Positions 5,780-14,154 of a stretch of DNA of 16,116 nt are shown here, in pieces. This stretch comes from Saccharospirillum sp035704555 (lineage in GTDB: Bacteria; Pseudomonadota; Gammaproteobacteria; Pseudomonadales; Natronospirillaceae), in NCBI GenBank assembly GCA_035704555.1, contig DASSWT010000110.1:1-16116 (forward strand). The letters run 5' to 3'. The position numbers and the translations under genes were made by a program. Within the stretch, counting starts at the first letter, position 1; each line of letters starts with the position of its first letter. The notes under the pieces are model-generated. The model was not told where the DNA came from, ran no database searches, and saw only the letters and a list, made by a program, of their open reading frames with translations.

Positions 5780-5791
5780 GGTGGCGCCACC
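5780..5791. promoter_or_regulatory. Perfect 12-bp palindrome upstream of cysQ
   Basis: GGTGGCGCCACC is its own reverse complement and lies 79 bp before the cysQ start. It could be an operator, but no regulator can be named and the sequence is GC-rich enough for chance occurrence. Confidence 0.25.
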
Positions 5792-5870
5792 GAGTTACAA
5801 GGGGGCGTTCAGGTTCATGGTAGACTGAGCGGTGTTGAATTTAAAACCGTTATCGTGATGAGGATACGCC

Positions 5871-6674
5871 ATGCCACCCAAGCCAGACTTGTCGGCTCAG
5901 CAGATCGACGCCCTGTTTCAACTAATGAAGCAGGCCGGCGACGACATTCTGGCCGTTTATCATGACCGGTCGCGCTGGCAGACGGATCATAAAGCGGATG
6001 ATTCGCCCGTGACGGCCGCAGATCTGGCCGCGTCGCGCCGGCTGGTGGCTGGGTTGCCCGCCATTGTTGACTGCCCGGTGTTGTCTGAAGAAGCGCTGGT
6101 GCCTTATGAAGAGCGGCATAGTTGGCAGACTTACTGGCTGGTCGACCCTATGGACGGGACGCGTGAGTTTCTGCACAAAAGCGATGAGTTCGTGATTAAT
6201 GTCGCCCTGATGCACGAAAATCAGCCTATATTTGGCATGGTGTTTCAACCGGTGGCCGGTATTGGCTGGTGGGGCGGAGTGACTGTGCCAGCGCATCAGG
6301 GGTCGCCGGGGCAGTCTGGAATGATTGAAGCGGCGGAGGTGACCGGACGGGTGCGAGTGCTGGGTAGTCGGCGCTCGGCCTGGCAGGGAAAATGGCGCGA
6401 CCGGCTAGAGGCCGCCGGGTATGAGGTTGAAACCCGCTCCGTCGGTAGTGCCCTCAAATTCATGCTGTTGGCTAATGGCACCGGGCACTGTTACCCCCGG
6501 CTGGGGCCGACCAGCGAATGGGATACCGCTGCGCCCCAGGCCATTCTGGCGGCGGCCGGCGGTAGCCTGGTGCAATGGAACGGCGAACCACTGCAATATG
6601 GAAAAAAATCGACCCTTAATCCCGAATTTGTTGCCGTCTCCGACCCGACGTTATTGCGCGTCTTGTGCTACTAA
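5871..6674 (+). CDS. cysQ: 3'(2'),5'-bisphosphate nucleotidase
   Basis: Mg-dependent phosphatase of the inositol-monophosphatase superfamily, 267 aa. It removes the 3' phosphate from PAP/PAPS, protecting the sulfate-assimilation pathway and exoribonucleases from PAP build-up. Signature residues are present: DDSPVTAAD (residues 43-51), the metal-binding EE at 73-74, DPMDGTREF (92-100, the DPxDGT motif) and EWDTAAPQAILAAAGG (216-231, the second metal Asp218). Start ATG with GAGGA upstream. There is no partner gene on this strand. Its last 24 bp overlap the end of the convergent lipoprotein gene. A general inositol-phosphatase paralogue is possible but the DPMDGTREF form favours CysQ. Confidence 0.92.
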   Translation: MPPKPDLSAQQIDALFQLMKQAGDDILAVYHDRSRWQTDHKADDSPVTAADLAASRRLVAGLPAIVDCPVLSEEALVPYEERHSWQTYWLVDPMDGTREFLHKSDEFVINVALMHENQPIFGMVFQPVAGIGWWGGVTVPAHQGSPGQSGMIEAAEVTGRVRVLGSRRSAWQGKWRDRLEAAGYEVETRSVGSALKFMLLANGTGHCYPRLGPTSEWDTAAPQAILAAAGGSLVQWNGEPLQYGKKSTLNPEFVAVSDPTLLRVLCY

Positions 6675-7808
6675 CGGTTCCCGTAACAGACTGATCTGCT
6701 CCGCCAGCCCGGTAACGGCCGCCACAGCCTGCTGCCAGGTTTCAGCAGCCGGGTCTCCGGCCGGGGCGTTAACCGGCAAGGCGCTCAGAGCTTCCTGAGC
6801 AGTGGCCAGTTGATCACTCAATGTCTCACTGGTGACGGGACCACCACGGCGCTCAAGCCAGGAGGCAAACGCACTGGCGCCGTCATCCGGGCTAGTGAGC
6901 AGCGCTTCCAGCCCCGCCAACCTGGCTTGCAAGTGGCGTTTGCCCTGGCCGGCAACCAGGCTTGGGTGATGCCATTCCGGTTCCTGAGGTGCGTCATCGG
7001 CAAAGGCCAGGTCGAGCAGGTCGCGGCGAATCTGTTGCTGCAGGCTGGTCAGCACAATGCGTTGCTGGGCCGGCTCCGGCAGACCGGTAAAGCCAACCTG
7101 CCCCGCCCAGCGCAGGCGCGCTTGCTCCAGTTGTTGCAGCAAATGATCAGTTGCCAGGGTCAGATACTGATGCCGGCGGGTGATGGTCAAATCCTCGTCG
7201 CCACCGGACGTCAGCCAATAGGTCTCCAGGTCGGCCTGCCAGAGCAGGGTTTCGACCACGGGAAAGCCCAGGGCGGGAGATTCCAGGTCCATTAGCTGAT
7301 GCTGCTCCAGCAGGTTATCCAGCGTTAAATCCATGCCGGTTTCGTGCACCAGGCCGCTGTAGGGGTATTCGGGCAGGGCATCAATGTAGCCGGGCAGAAA
7401 AGGCCGCACGTTGATCAGCCGGCGCGAGCGGTCCAGCGCATCCTGGGCGGCGGGGTTGAACGCGATCTGATGAAACAGCGAAAAGGCCTGCCAGTGTTCG
7501 TAGCAGTTATGCCAGGCAGACTGCGCCTCGCTCTGCAGGCCGGGTTCCGGGTTATCCAGAAACGCCAGTACGGCCGTGCCGAGCGGCTGACAGGCCGCCT
7601 GCATCGCCTGGCCAGCCGCGTCGGCCTGGGCCTCAAAAGCCCGGGCGACTGCGGCGAACTGCGTACTGGGTTCGGCGACTTCAATGTCCGCCTGGCTGCT
7701 TGGGGCGGTTTCTTCCGGCTCGCTGGCCGGCTCATTCGGGGATGAACAGCCGAACAGGGCCAGCGTGAACAGGCCGATCAGTGCATGGGCTCGGGTCGCA
7801 TGACGCAT
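6651..7808 (-). CDS. Imelysin-like lipoprotein with altered GxHxxE motif
   Basis: Protein of 385 aa with a lipoprotein signal (hydrophobic segment 10-19, lipobox LFG-C21) and an acidic Pro/Ser/Glu linker at about 22-48, so it is probably anchored in the outer membrane facing the periplasm. The rest is helical. It resembles the two-lobed imelysin (peptidase M75-like, often iron-related) family in AWHNCYEHWQAF (98-109), PGYIDALPEY (139-148) and GFPVVETLLW (181-190). The last corresponds to the family GxHxxE motif, but His is replaced by Pro183. Family assignment is therefore moderate. The start codon lies 3 nt after the stop of the HAD gene, whose final GGGAG codons serve as its ribosome binding site, so the two are probably translationally coupled. 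The 3' end overlaps cysQ by 24 bp. Confidence 0.6.
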   Translation of the reverse strand: MRHATRAHALIGLFTLALFGCSSPNEPASEPEETAPSSQADIEVAEPSTQFAAVARAFEAQADAAGQAMQAACQPLGTAVLAFLDNPEPGLQSEAQSAWHNCYEHWQAFSLFHQIAFNPAAQDALDRSRRLINVRPFLPGYIDALPEYPYSGLVHETGMDLTLDNLLEQHQLMDLESPALGFPVVETLLWQADLETYWLTSGGDEDLTITRRHQYLTLATDHLLQQLEQARLRWAGQVGFTGLPEPAQQRIVLTSLQQQIRRDLLDLAFADDAPQEPEWHHPSLVAGQGKRHLQARLAGLEALLTSPDDGASAFASWLERRGGPVTSETLSDQLATAQEALSALPVNAPAGDPAAETWQQAVAAVTGLAEQISLLREPLVAQDAQ

Positions 7809-7811
7809 GAA

Positions 7812-8468
7812 TTACTCCCTCAGGCTGATGATGGGCCAGTTCTGTTGCTTTGCCTCGGCCGCCAGGGTGGCATCCGGATCGACCGCTACCGGGTGATCGA
7901 CCAGGCGTAACAACGGCAAGTCGTTCAGTGAATCGCTGTAAAACCAGGCACCGTCGAGCGATTCCCGGTGCTCTTCGAGCCAGGTTTTCAGGCGCGCTAC
8001 TTTGCCTTCCTGATAGCTGGGAATGCCCGTTGGCAAACCGGTATAGCAGCCATCGGCCATCTCGGCCTCGCAGGCGATCAGGTGCGGAATGTTCAGGTGT
8101 TCGGCGATGGGGCCGGTGACGAAACGGTTGGTCGCGGTGATGATCATCAGCGTATCGCCGCGCTCGCGGTGCTTATCCAGCAAGGCCCAGCTTCCGGGCG
8201 CTATCATCGGTTCGATGACGGTTGCCATAAACGTCCGGTGCAGTTTGGCCAGCTCTTCCAGCGGTTTTCCGGCCAGAAAGGAGAGTGAAAAGCGCAGGTA
8301 ACGGTCGATATCGAGCTCGCCCGCCTGATACTGCTTGTAAAAAGCTTCATTGGCGGCTTTGACCACAGTGCTGTCGACCAGGCCCTGATCAATCAGAAAC
8401 TGACCCCAGGCGTGGTCTGAATCCCCGGCCAGCAGGGTGTTGTCGAGATCAAAGATAGCGAGAGTCAA
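7812..8468 (-). CDS. HAD-IB family phosphatase (phosphoserine-phosphatase-like)
   Basis: Haloacid-dehalogenase superfamily hydrolase of 218 aa. Motif I is DLDNTLL with nucleophile Asp7 and Asp9; motif II is in IITATN (Thr111); motif III Lys156 (EGKVARL); motif IV is YSDSLNDLPLL (Asp179, Asp183). The insertion between motifs I and II is the helical cap of subclass IB, the group of phosphoserine-phosphatase-like enzymes. The true substrate is unknown. The start is TTG (8466-8468) with GGAG about 7-8 nt upstream; the N-terminus MTLAIFDLDNTLLAGDSDHA fits homologues starting exactly here. It is divergent from rppH, an arrangement also known in Pseudomonas, and is followed directly by the lipoprotein gene. 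Confidence 0.88.
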   Translation of the reverse strand: MTLAIFDLDNTLLAGDSDHAWGQFLIDQGLVDSTVVKAANEAFYKQYQAGELDIDRYLRFSLSFLAGKPLEELAKLHRTFMATVIEPMIAPGSWALLDKHRERGDTLMIITATNRFVTGPIAEHLNIPHLIACEAEMADGCYTGLPTGIPSYQEGKVARLKTWLEEHRESLDGAWFYSDSLNDLPLLRLVDHPVAVDPDATLAAEAKQQNWPIISLRE

Positions 8469-8780
8469 GGCAGGGCTCCGTTGTTGTCAGGGCGGGGTAG
8501 ACGCGAAGGTCTCCGGGGTTGGGGTATCCAATGGCAGCCAAGAATACGGGCAAGGTGTACAGGGTACAACCCGCCTGACAGACGCATTTGCGGCCTTTAA
8601 TGTGACCTGTTTGGTGTTTTGGGGCCGATGTGGAACAATGCAGTCAGTAAAAACGGTCTCTGCACCGGTTAGTCAGGTGGGGGCGGGGGTCGTGCACGCC
8701 AGCGGCCAGGCTGCGGCGGTCACCAACATTCATTGATTCGCGCACGGCGCGAATCCGGTCACAGGGGGATGCTGGCGATC
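8469..8780. other. Divergent intergenic region between the HAD gene and rppH
   Basis: About 310 bp that should hold promoters for both transcription units. I see no coding frame with homology and no strong -35/-10 pair on either strand. The one clear structure is the hairpin at 8735-8755, listed separately. The 99-codon open frame through 8437-8736 has no recognisable features. Confidence 0.4.
8735..8755 (+). promoter_or_regulatory. Perfect leader hairpin upstream of rppH
   Basis: GATTCGCGC-acg-GCGCGAATC forms a 9-bp stem with a 3-nt loop, 25 nt before the rppH start codon. There is no U-tract, so it is unlikely to be a terminator. It may be an operator or a 5'-leader structure. Confidence 0.45.
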
Positions 8781-9272
8781 ATGATCGATTCCGATGGCTA
8801 TCGCCCCAACGTGGGCATCATATTAACCAACGCCCGGGGCCAGGTGCTCTGGGCCCGTCGTATTGGCCAGGACGCCTGGCAATTTCCCCAGGGCGGCATT
8901 CGTGCCCATGAAACGCCCACCGACGCCCTCTATCGTGAATTGCAGGAAGAAATCGGCCTGCAACCGGACAGCGTCGAGATTCTTGCCTGCACGCGCGGCT
9001 GGCTACGCTACCGTTTACCCAAGCGGATGATTCGTTACAACGCTCTGCCCATCTGTATTGGCCAGAAGCAGAAGTGGTTTCTGCTGCGCATGACCGGGCA
9101 GGACCACAATATCATCCTCAATGATTGCGACGACCCCGAATTCGATGGCTGGGAGTGGGTTTCCTACTGGTATCCACTGGCCCGGGTGGTCTCCTTCAAA
9201 CGGGACGTCTACCGTCAGGCACTGGCGGAGCTGGCCCCCAGGGTGCACAAGGAGCTGAGACGACGTGGTTGA
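8781..9272 (+). CDS. rppH: RNA pyrophosphohydrolase
   Basis: Nudix hydrolase of 163 aa that converts 5'-triphosphate (or diphosphate) mRNA ends to monophosphate, triggering RNase E-dependent decay. The Nudix box GGIRAHETPTDALYREL (residues 38-54) continues QEEIGL to 60 and is complete, including the REL-EE-G core. WLRYRLPKR, CIGQKQKWFLL and EFDGWEWVSYWYP are typical of RppH rather than other Nudix proteins. The frame is open upstream to 8733, but the ATG at 8781 is chosen because MIDSDGYRPNVGII matches the E. coli N-terminus; a GGGGGA box lies 11 nt upstream. ptsP follows without a gap, so the two form an operon. Confidence 0.96.
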   Translation: MIDSDGYRPNVGIILTNARGQVLWARRIGQDAWQFPQGGIRAHETPTDALYRELQEEIGLQPDSVEILACTRGWLRYRLPKRMIRYNALPICIGQKQKWFLLRMTGQDHNIILNDCDDPEFDGWEWVSYWYPLARVVSFKRDVYRQALAELAPRVHKELRRRG

Positions 9273-9273
9273 T

Positions 9274-11544
9274 ATGTTGCATTTACTCCGCCAGGTGGTG
9301 GAGGAAGTAAACAGCACCCGGGATTTGCAGGCCTCGCTGAGAACCGTGGTCGGCCGCATTCGTGCCGGCATGAACGTCCAGGTCTGCTCGGTGTTTCTGT
9401 GGGATGCCCATGTTAATCGCTATGTGTTGATGGCCACCGAGGGCCTGAGTGCCGATGCGATCGGCAAGGTGACCCTGACCCAGAACGAAGGCCTGGTCGC
9501 GCTGGTGGGCAAGCGCGAGGAACCGCTGAACCTCAGCGATGCGACCCGCCACCCGAACTATCACCACGTACCGGGTCTGGGTGAAGAGCCGTTCAAGAGT
9601 TTGTTGGCCGTGCCCATAATTCACCACCGCAAGGTGCTCGGGGTAATGACCATTCAGCGCTCCGAGCCTGGCCGGTTCGGGGACTCTGAAGAAGCCTTTA
9701 TGGTGACGCTGTCGGCCCAGTTGGCCGGAGTGATCGCTCACGCGGAAGCCACCGGCGCGTTGTCGGGTCTGAACCTCATGGGTGGCGAGCAACTGGATGT
9801 CCGCTTTGCCGGCGTTGCCGGGTCCCAGGGTGTCGCCATCGGCAAGGCACATGTGCTGGTGCCTCCATCAGATCTTGAATCGGTGCGCTATCGGACTGCC
9901 CGCGACATCGATGCGGAACTGCAGCTGTTTGAAAACGCGCTCACCCAGGTTCGCTCCGAACTCAGCGCCACTCGTGAGCGGCTGCGCAGCGAATTGCGCC
10001 CGGAAGAGCTGGCGCTGTTCAATGTGTATGTCGGTATTCTCGAAGACCGGGCGCTGGGCGACGCCGTGGTTGAACTGATTAAAAAGGGTGAGTGGGCGCA
10101 AAGCGCACTGGCCACGGTGATGCGCCGTTACATCGACCATTTCGAAAGCATCGAAGACGACTATTTGCGCGAACGCGCCGCCGACATGCGTGATCTGGGG
10201 CGCCGGGTATTGTCCCATTTGCAGGCCTCGGTGCCGGAAGTCGCCATTCCCGATCACGCCATTCTGGTCGGCGAGGAGATTTCTCCGACCGTGTTCGGCG
10301 ACCTGGCCGCCGGGCGTATTGCGGCCATTGTCTGCACCACCGGCTCGGCCAACTCACACGTGGCTATTCTGGCCCGGGCTCTGGCGATTCCGACCATTAT
10401 GGGCGTGCAGGAATTGCCCTGGCAGGGTTTGCAGGGCGAGGAACTGGTGGTCGATGGCTACCGCGGCCATGTGTATTACCGGCTGTCGGCGGAAAAACGC
10501 CAGTATTTTGAAACCATCTGTGAGGAAGAAGCCGAGCGCGAGGCGGACCTCGAAAGCCTGACCGATGAGGCCAGTGAAACCAGCGATGGCGTCAGCATCA
10601 GCCTGCTGGTCAATACCGGCTTGCAAACCGACGTTGTGCGCTCACAAAACAAGGGCGCCGATGGCGTTGGCCTGTTTCGAACCGAAGTGCCGTTTATGAT
10701 GCGTGACCGCTTCCCGTCGGAAGAAGAGCAGGCCACCATTTACCGCGCCCAGCTGGAAGCCTTTGCACCGCTGCCGGTGACCATGCGCATGCTCGATGTT
10801 GGCGGTGACAAGAGCCTCGATTATTTTCCGATTGTCGAAGACAACCCCTTTCTGGGCTGGCGCGGCATTCGGGTGATGCTCGACCACCCCGAACTTTTTA
10901 TGGTGCAGATTCGCGCGATGCTGCGTGCCAGTCTGGGGCTGAACAATCTGAAAGTCATGTTGCCCATGGTGACCAGCGTCAGCGAAGTGGAAGAAGCGCT
11001 GGCGATTATTCACCGGGCCGTGCTGGAACTGAACGACGAAGGCGTAGCGGTTAAATTGCCTGAAGTCGGGGTGATGGTGGAAGTGCCTTCGGCGGTCTAT
11101 CTGGTCAGTGAATTTGCCACCCAGATCGACTTCATCTCAGTCGGTTCCAACGACCTGACCCAGTATTTGCTGGCGGTTGATCGTAACAACCCGCGCGTTG
11201 CCAACATCTATGATTCGCTGCATCCGGCCGTATTGAAAGCCCTGAAAATGGTGGTTGATGCCGCCAATGAAGGCGGCATTCCGGTCAGTCTTTGCGGTGA
11301 GTTGGCCGGCGACCCGCTGGGTGCGGTTACTCTGGTGGGGCTTGGCTACCGGCATCTGTCGATGAGCAGTTCGAACCTGCTGCGGGTGAAGTCCGTATTG
11401 CGTCAGATCGACAGTGGCTGGGCGCATACCATTGCCTCCGGCCTGCTGCATCTGGATGACCCCAAGGTGGTGCGCTCGACGCTGCGTCTGGCGTTACGCA
11501 AAGCCGGTATTCCACTCACCGACATCGGTATTTTACCCTCCTGA
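9274..11544 (+). CDS. ptsP: Nitrogen phosphotransferase enzyme I (EI-Ntr)
   Basis: PEP-protein phosphotransferase that starts the nitrogen-related PTS relay (EI-Ntr to NPr to EIIA-Ntr); 756 aa. Domain order: N-terminal GAF sensor (about 15-160), HPr-binding/phosphohistidine domain (180-405) with the active His in SANSHVAILARALAIPTIMG (His362), then the PEP-binding barrel with GLFRTEVPFM (Arg469), LDVGGDKSLDYFP, SVGSNDLTQY and the catalytic Cys674 in SLCGELAG. I place the start at the ATG at 9274 because homologues begin ML-LR-VEVN. A GTG at 9265 is an alternative that has AAGGAG at better spacing and would overlap rppH by 8 nt. Convergent with the hybrid kinase gene, 26 bp away. Confidence 0.95.
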   Translation: MLHLLRQVVEEVNSTRDLQASLRTVVGRIRAGMNVQVCSVFLWDAHVNRYVLMATEGLSADAIGKVTLTQNEGLVALVGKREEPLNLSDATRHPNYHHVPGLGEEPFKSLLAVPIIHHRKVLGVMTIQRSEPGRFGDSEEAFMVTLSAQLAGVIAHAEATGALSGLNLMGGEQLDVRFAGVAGSQGVAIGKAHVLVPPSDLESVRYRTARDIDAELQLFENALTQVRSELSATRERLRSELRPEELALFNVYVGILEDRALGDAVVELIKKGEWAQSALATVMRRYIDHFESIEDDYLRERAADMRDLGRRVLSHLQASVPEVAIPDHAILVGEEISPTVFGDLAAGRIAAIVCTTGSANSHVAILARALAIPTIMGVQELPWQGLQGEELVVDGYRGHVYYRLSAEKRQYFETICEEEAEREADLESLTDEASETSDGVSISLLVNTGLQTDVVRSQNKGADGVGLFRTEVPFMMRDRFPSEEEQATIYRAQLEAFAPLPVTMRMLDVGGDKSLDYFPIVEDNPFLGWRGIRVMLDHPELFMVQIRAMLRASLGLNNLKVMLPMVTSVSEVEEALAIIHRAVLELNDEGVAVKLPEVGVMVEVPSAVYLVSEFATQIDFISVGSNDLTQYLLAVDRNNPRVANIYDSLHPAVLKALKMVVDAANEGGIPVSLCGELAGDPLGAVTLVGLGYRHLSMSSSNLLRVKSVLRQIDSGWAHTIASGLLHLDDPKVVRSTLRLALRKAGIPLTDIGILPS

Positions 11545-11570
11545 GTCCGACAGGTTGCCTGCCTTTTCAC

Positions 11571-14033
11571 TCAGTCGTCAGTGAACAGCCATTTACTCAG
11601 TGTCAGTTCCAGCGAGCGACGGCGCAAGGGTTTGGTCAGATAATCGTCCATACCGGCCGCCAGCGCTTTTTCCTGTTGTTCCATCATCGCATGGGCGCTG
11701 AGCCCAATGATCGGGATGCGCCGGATCCGCTCATTATCAGAATGGCGGATGGCGTAAGTGGCGGCGTAGCCATCCATCACCGGCATTTCGCAGTCCATTA
11801 GAATCAGATCAACACTGCCTGACAATGGGTCGCGATCCGGCGCTTCTTTCGCCCGGGTATCGTCCAGCTCATCCTCCGGCACATTGTTTTCCAGATAATC
11901 CAGTGCTTGCTGCCCGTTGCTGGTTACCGTGACGGTTAAACCGAGCCGTTTCAACATGCCCTCTGCGACCCGTTGATTGATGTGGTTGTCTTCTACCAGC
12001 AACAGATGTGCTTGCGGGAAAACGGGCGATTGCAAGCCAGAGTCATCGTCGGGCTGACCGGAAAGCCCCGGTAACCGCTCTTCTCCCAAATTCAGCAAAC
12101 TGCGCGGCAGCGATAGCGGCTTTTCCATCAGCTGGTTGAACTGGTGGCCACTCAGGGTTTGCCAGTCTGGCGAGGCCATGCGGCTGGCAATGAGGGCCAG
12201 CAGCGCCTTTGGCTGCGCCTGGGCCAGTTTCGGGCCGAGTGCCAGCCCGTTATTGTGGTCGACAGTGGCATCCACCAGAATGACATTGAAGTGCTGTTGC
12301 CCGCAGAGGGCCAGCGCTTCAACGCCACTGGAGGCGCAACTGAGCGTCAGCGCCGTACCCTCGGTGTGGTGGCTGAACAGCTGCTGCAGCGTCAGGTTGC
12401 TGGTGACCAGCAGGGCGTTACCGCTGAGCCCGTTACGTTCAGTGGCCGAGAACGGCATGCTCGAACTGCGTTTGGCGTCGTCCGCGTTGAGGGGGATTTC
12501 AAACCAGAACGTCGAGCCCTTGCCCGGTTCGCTGGTAACGCCGATTTCACCCTGCATCAGTTCGACCAGCCGCTTGCAAATGGCCAGCCCGAGGCCGGTA
12601 CCACCGCGTTCCCGGTGAGTGCTTTTATGGGCCTGGAAGAAGGCATCGAACAAAACGTTTAGTTTATCCGGTTCAATGCCGAGGCCGGTGTCGCTGACCG
12701 CCACGCCCAGCCGATTGCGGTCGGCATGCCATTGCAGGCGCACGACAATTTCGCCGTCGTCGGTAAATTTAAAGGCGTTGCCGAGCAAATTCAGCAGTAA
12801 CTGCTGCATGCGAATCGGGTCGCCGACCATGGTGTCGGGCGTGCCCGGACCGATGTCGGCAATCAGCAACAAGCCTTTTTCTTCGGAGGGTTTGATAAAC
12901 AGCGCCAGGGTTTCCTCAACCAGTTCCGGTAGATTGAAGCGGATCGATTCCAGCTCTAACCGGCCCGCTTCGATTTTCGACAGATCCAGAATGTCGTTGA
13001 TGATGGTGGTCAGGGTGTGGCCGGAATTGAGGATGGTGGTCAGGTACTCCCGCTGGCGCTGGTCCAGGCGGGTGTCCTGCAGCAGTTCGGCCATGCCGAT
13101 AATGCCGTTCATCGGCGTGCGTATTTCATGGCTCATGTTGGCCAGGAACTGGTTCTTGTGATCGGTACTGACTTGCAGCGCCTCCAGGGTTTCCTCAAGT
13201 TCGTGAGTACGCGCCTGGATCTTCTGTTCAAGGTTGCTCTGATGCTGGCGGATGCGCTGCGACTTTTCGGCCAGTTGCACCTGCAACTGGTTCAGGGTGT
13301 CGCACAGGGTCGCGATTTCATCGCGCTCGCGGCCGATCCAGTCCGGTATCAGCCGGGCACGAAACACATCGTCTTCCGGCTCTATGGTTGCCAGCACCCG
13401 CTCAACCACGTTAAGCCGGCGAGCCACCAGCCGGTGCACCGACCAGGCGGTGACGGCGACCAGCAGAATGCACAGGAAAATCGAGCTGGTCAGGGTGAAC
13501 ACAAAGTTAAGCAGGCTTTGGTTCAGGATGAGCCGCACATGGGAATACACCGTCACGGTGCCGACCGGGTAAAGGTCTTCCCCGGTGTCGAACAGAATGG
13601 GTTGGGTAAACTGCAGGGCTTTTTGCAGCAACCGGCCCTGGCTGGCGATGTCGATATCGGGGTAGCCGGGGTCGAGGTCGGTTGCTGGCTGGTAACCTGA
13701 GGCGTCGGGCAGCACGCCGCGAGTCTGGTTAAGCGACGGATCTTCCGATTCGATCAGCACGCCCTCTATCAAGGGGTGGGCGATGAGCAGGTCGGCGGTG
13801 GCGATAAGCTGTATCGGGTCGAAGCTCCACAGGGCATTGGCCAGCACATCGCGCGAGCCAAACAGGGCAAAGCCAATCTGTTGCGCACCGGATTCTTCTT
13901 CGAGGGAGTATTCGAGGCTCAGTTGCAGCGCCGTGGTCAGGCTGACCAGAGCAATAAAGATGCCTGCTATCCATACCAGCAAACGGCGCGATAATGACAG
14001 CGGGTGCCGGTTAGGCGAGGCGGGTTTGGTCAA
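11571..14033 (-). CDS. Hybrid sensor histidine kinase with degenerate and intact receiver domains
   Basis: Inner-membrane sensor kinase of 820 aa. Layout: TM1 (about 17-38), a periplasmic sensor region (39-172) with no recognised fold, TM2 (176-198), HAMP (199-255), coiled coil (255-295), HisKA with phospho-acceptor His302 (SHEIRTPMNG), and an HATPase domain (N-box 415-424, DTGLG 448-452, GGTGLGLAI 477-485). Receiver-like domain 1 (about 538-650) keeps Asp588 and Lys638 but lacks the acidic pair. Receiver 2 (675-820) has Glu681/Asp682, Asp747, Ser779 and Lys801. No HPt domain follows. The architecture resembles BarA/GacS up to that point. The start is TTG (14031-14033) with GGAAGAG upstream. 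GTGACG and TACACT with an 18-bp spacer just upstream are a possible promoter. No response regulator lies adjacent; the target is unknown. Confidence 0.9.
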   Translation of the reverse strand: MTKPASPNRHPLSLSRRLLVWIAGIFIALVSLTTALQLSLEYSLEEESGAQQIGFALFGSRDVLANALWSFDPIQLIATADLLIAHPLIEGVLIESEDPSLNQTRGVLPDASGYQPATDLDPGYPDIDIASQGRLLQKALQFTQPILFDTGEDLYPVGTVTVYSHVRLILNQSLLNFVFTLTSSIFLCILLVAVTAWSVHRLVARRLNVVERVLATIEPEDDVFRARLIPDWIGRERDEIATLCDTLNQLQVQLAEKSQRIRQHQSNLEQKIQARTHELEETLEALQVSTDHKNQFLANMSHEIRTPMNGIIGMAELLQDTRLDQRQREYLTTILNSGHTLTTIINDILDLSKIEAGRLELESIRFNLPELVEETLALFIKPSEEKGLLLIADIGPGTPDTMVGDPIRMQQLLLNLLGNAFKFTDDGEIVVRLQWHADRNRLGVAVSDTGLGIEPDKLNVLFDAFFQAHKSTHRERGGTGLGLAICKRLVELMQGEIGVTSEPGKGSTFWFEIPLNADDAKRSSSMPFSATERNGLSGNALLVTSNLTLQQLFSHHTEGTALTLSCASSGVEALALCGQQHFNVILVDATVDHNNGLALGPKLAQAQPKALLALIASRMASPDWQTLSGHQFNQLMEKPLSLPRSLLNLGEERLPGLSGQPDDDSGLQSPVFPQAHLLLVEDNHINQRVAEGMLKRLGLTVTVTSNGQQALDYLENNVPEDELDDTRAKEAPDRDPLSGSVDLILMDCEMPVMDGYAATYAIRHSDNERIRRIPIIGLSAHAMMEQQEKALAAGMDDYLTKPLRRRSLELTLSKWLFTDD

Positions 14034-14088
14034 GGACGCTCTTCCACTAAGCTTTTTTGGCAGTGTAGCTCAGTTTCCGGAAAAACGT

Positions 14089-14129
14089 CACCCTTCCAAA
14101 AAGCGCCTGTGGCGCTATCGGGAAGGGTG
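14089..14129 (-). terminator. Intrinsic terminator of typA
   Basis: On the minus strand AGCGCC-aca-GGCGCT is followed by TTTTT (14098-14102), a classic intrinsic terminator 39 nt past the typA stop. It is nested within a second inverted repeat: CACCCTTCC (14089-14097) and GGAAGGGTG (14121-14129). The outer pairing competes with the U-tract, so the two structures could form alternatives. Confidence 0.75.
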
Positions 14130-14154
14130 GTTTAACGGTGCAGAAAGACCGTTT

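Noticed and set aside
11545..11570. Possible terminator CAGG-ttg-CCTG between ptsP and the hybrid kinase
   Set aside because: Four base pairs with a poor U-tract are too weak to call.
11571..14033. Hybrid kinase as CbrA, which would link to the candidate sponge RNA
   Set aside because: CbrA carries an N-terminal sodium-symporter-like domain with many membrane segments; this protein has only two.
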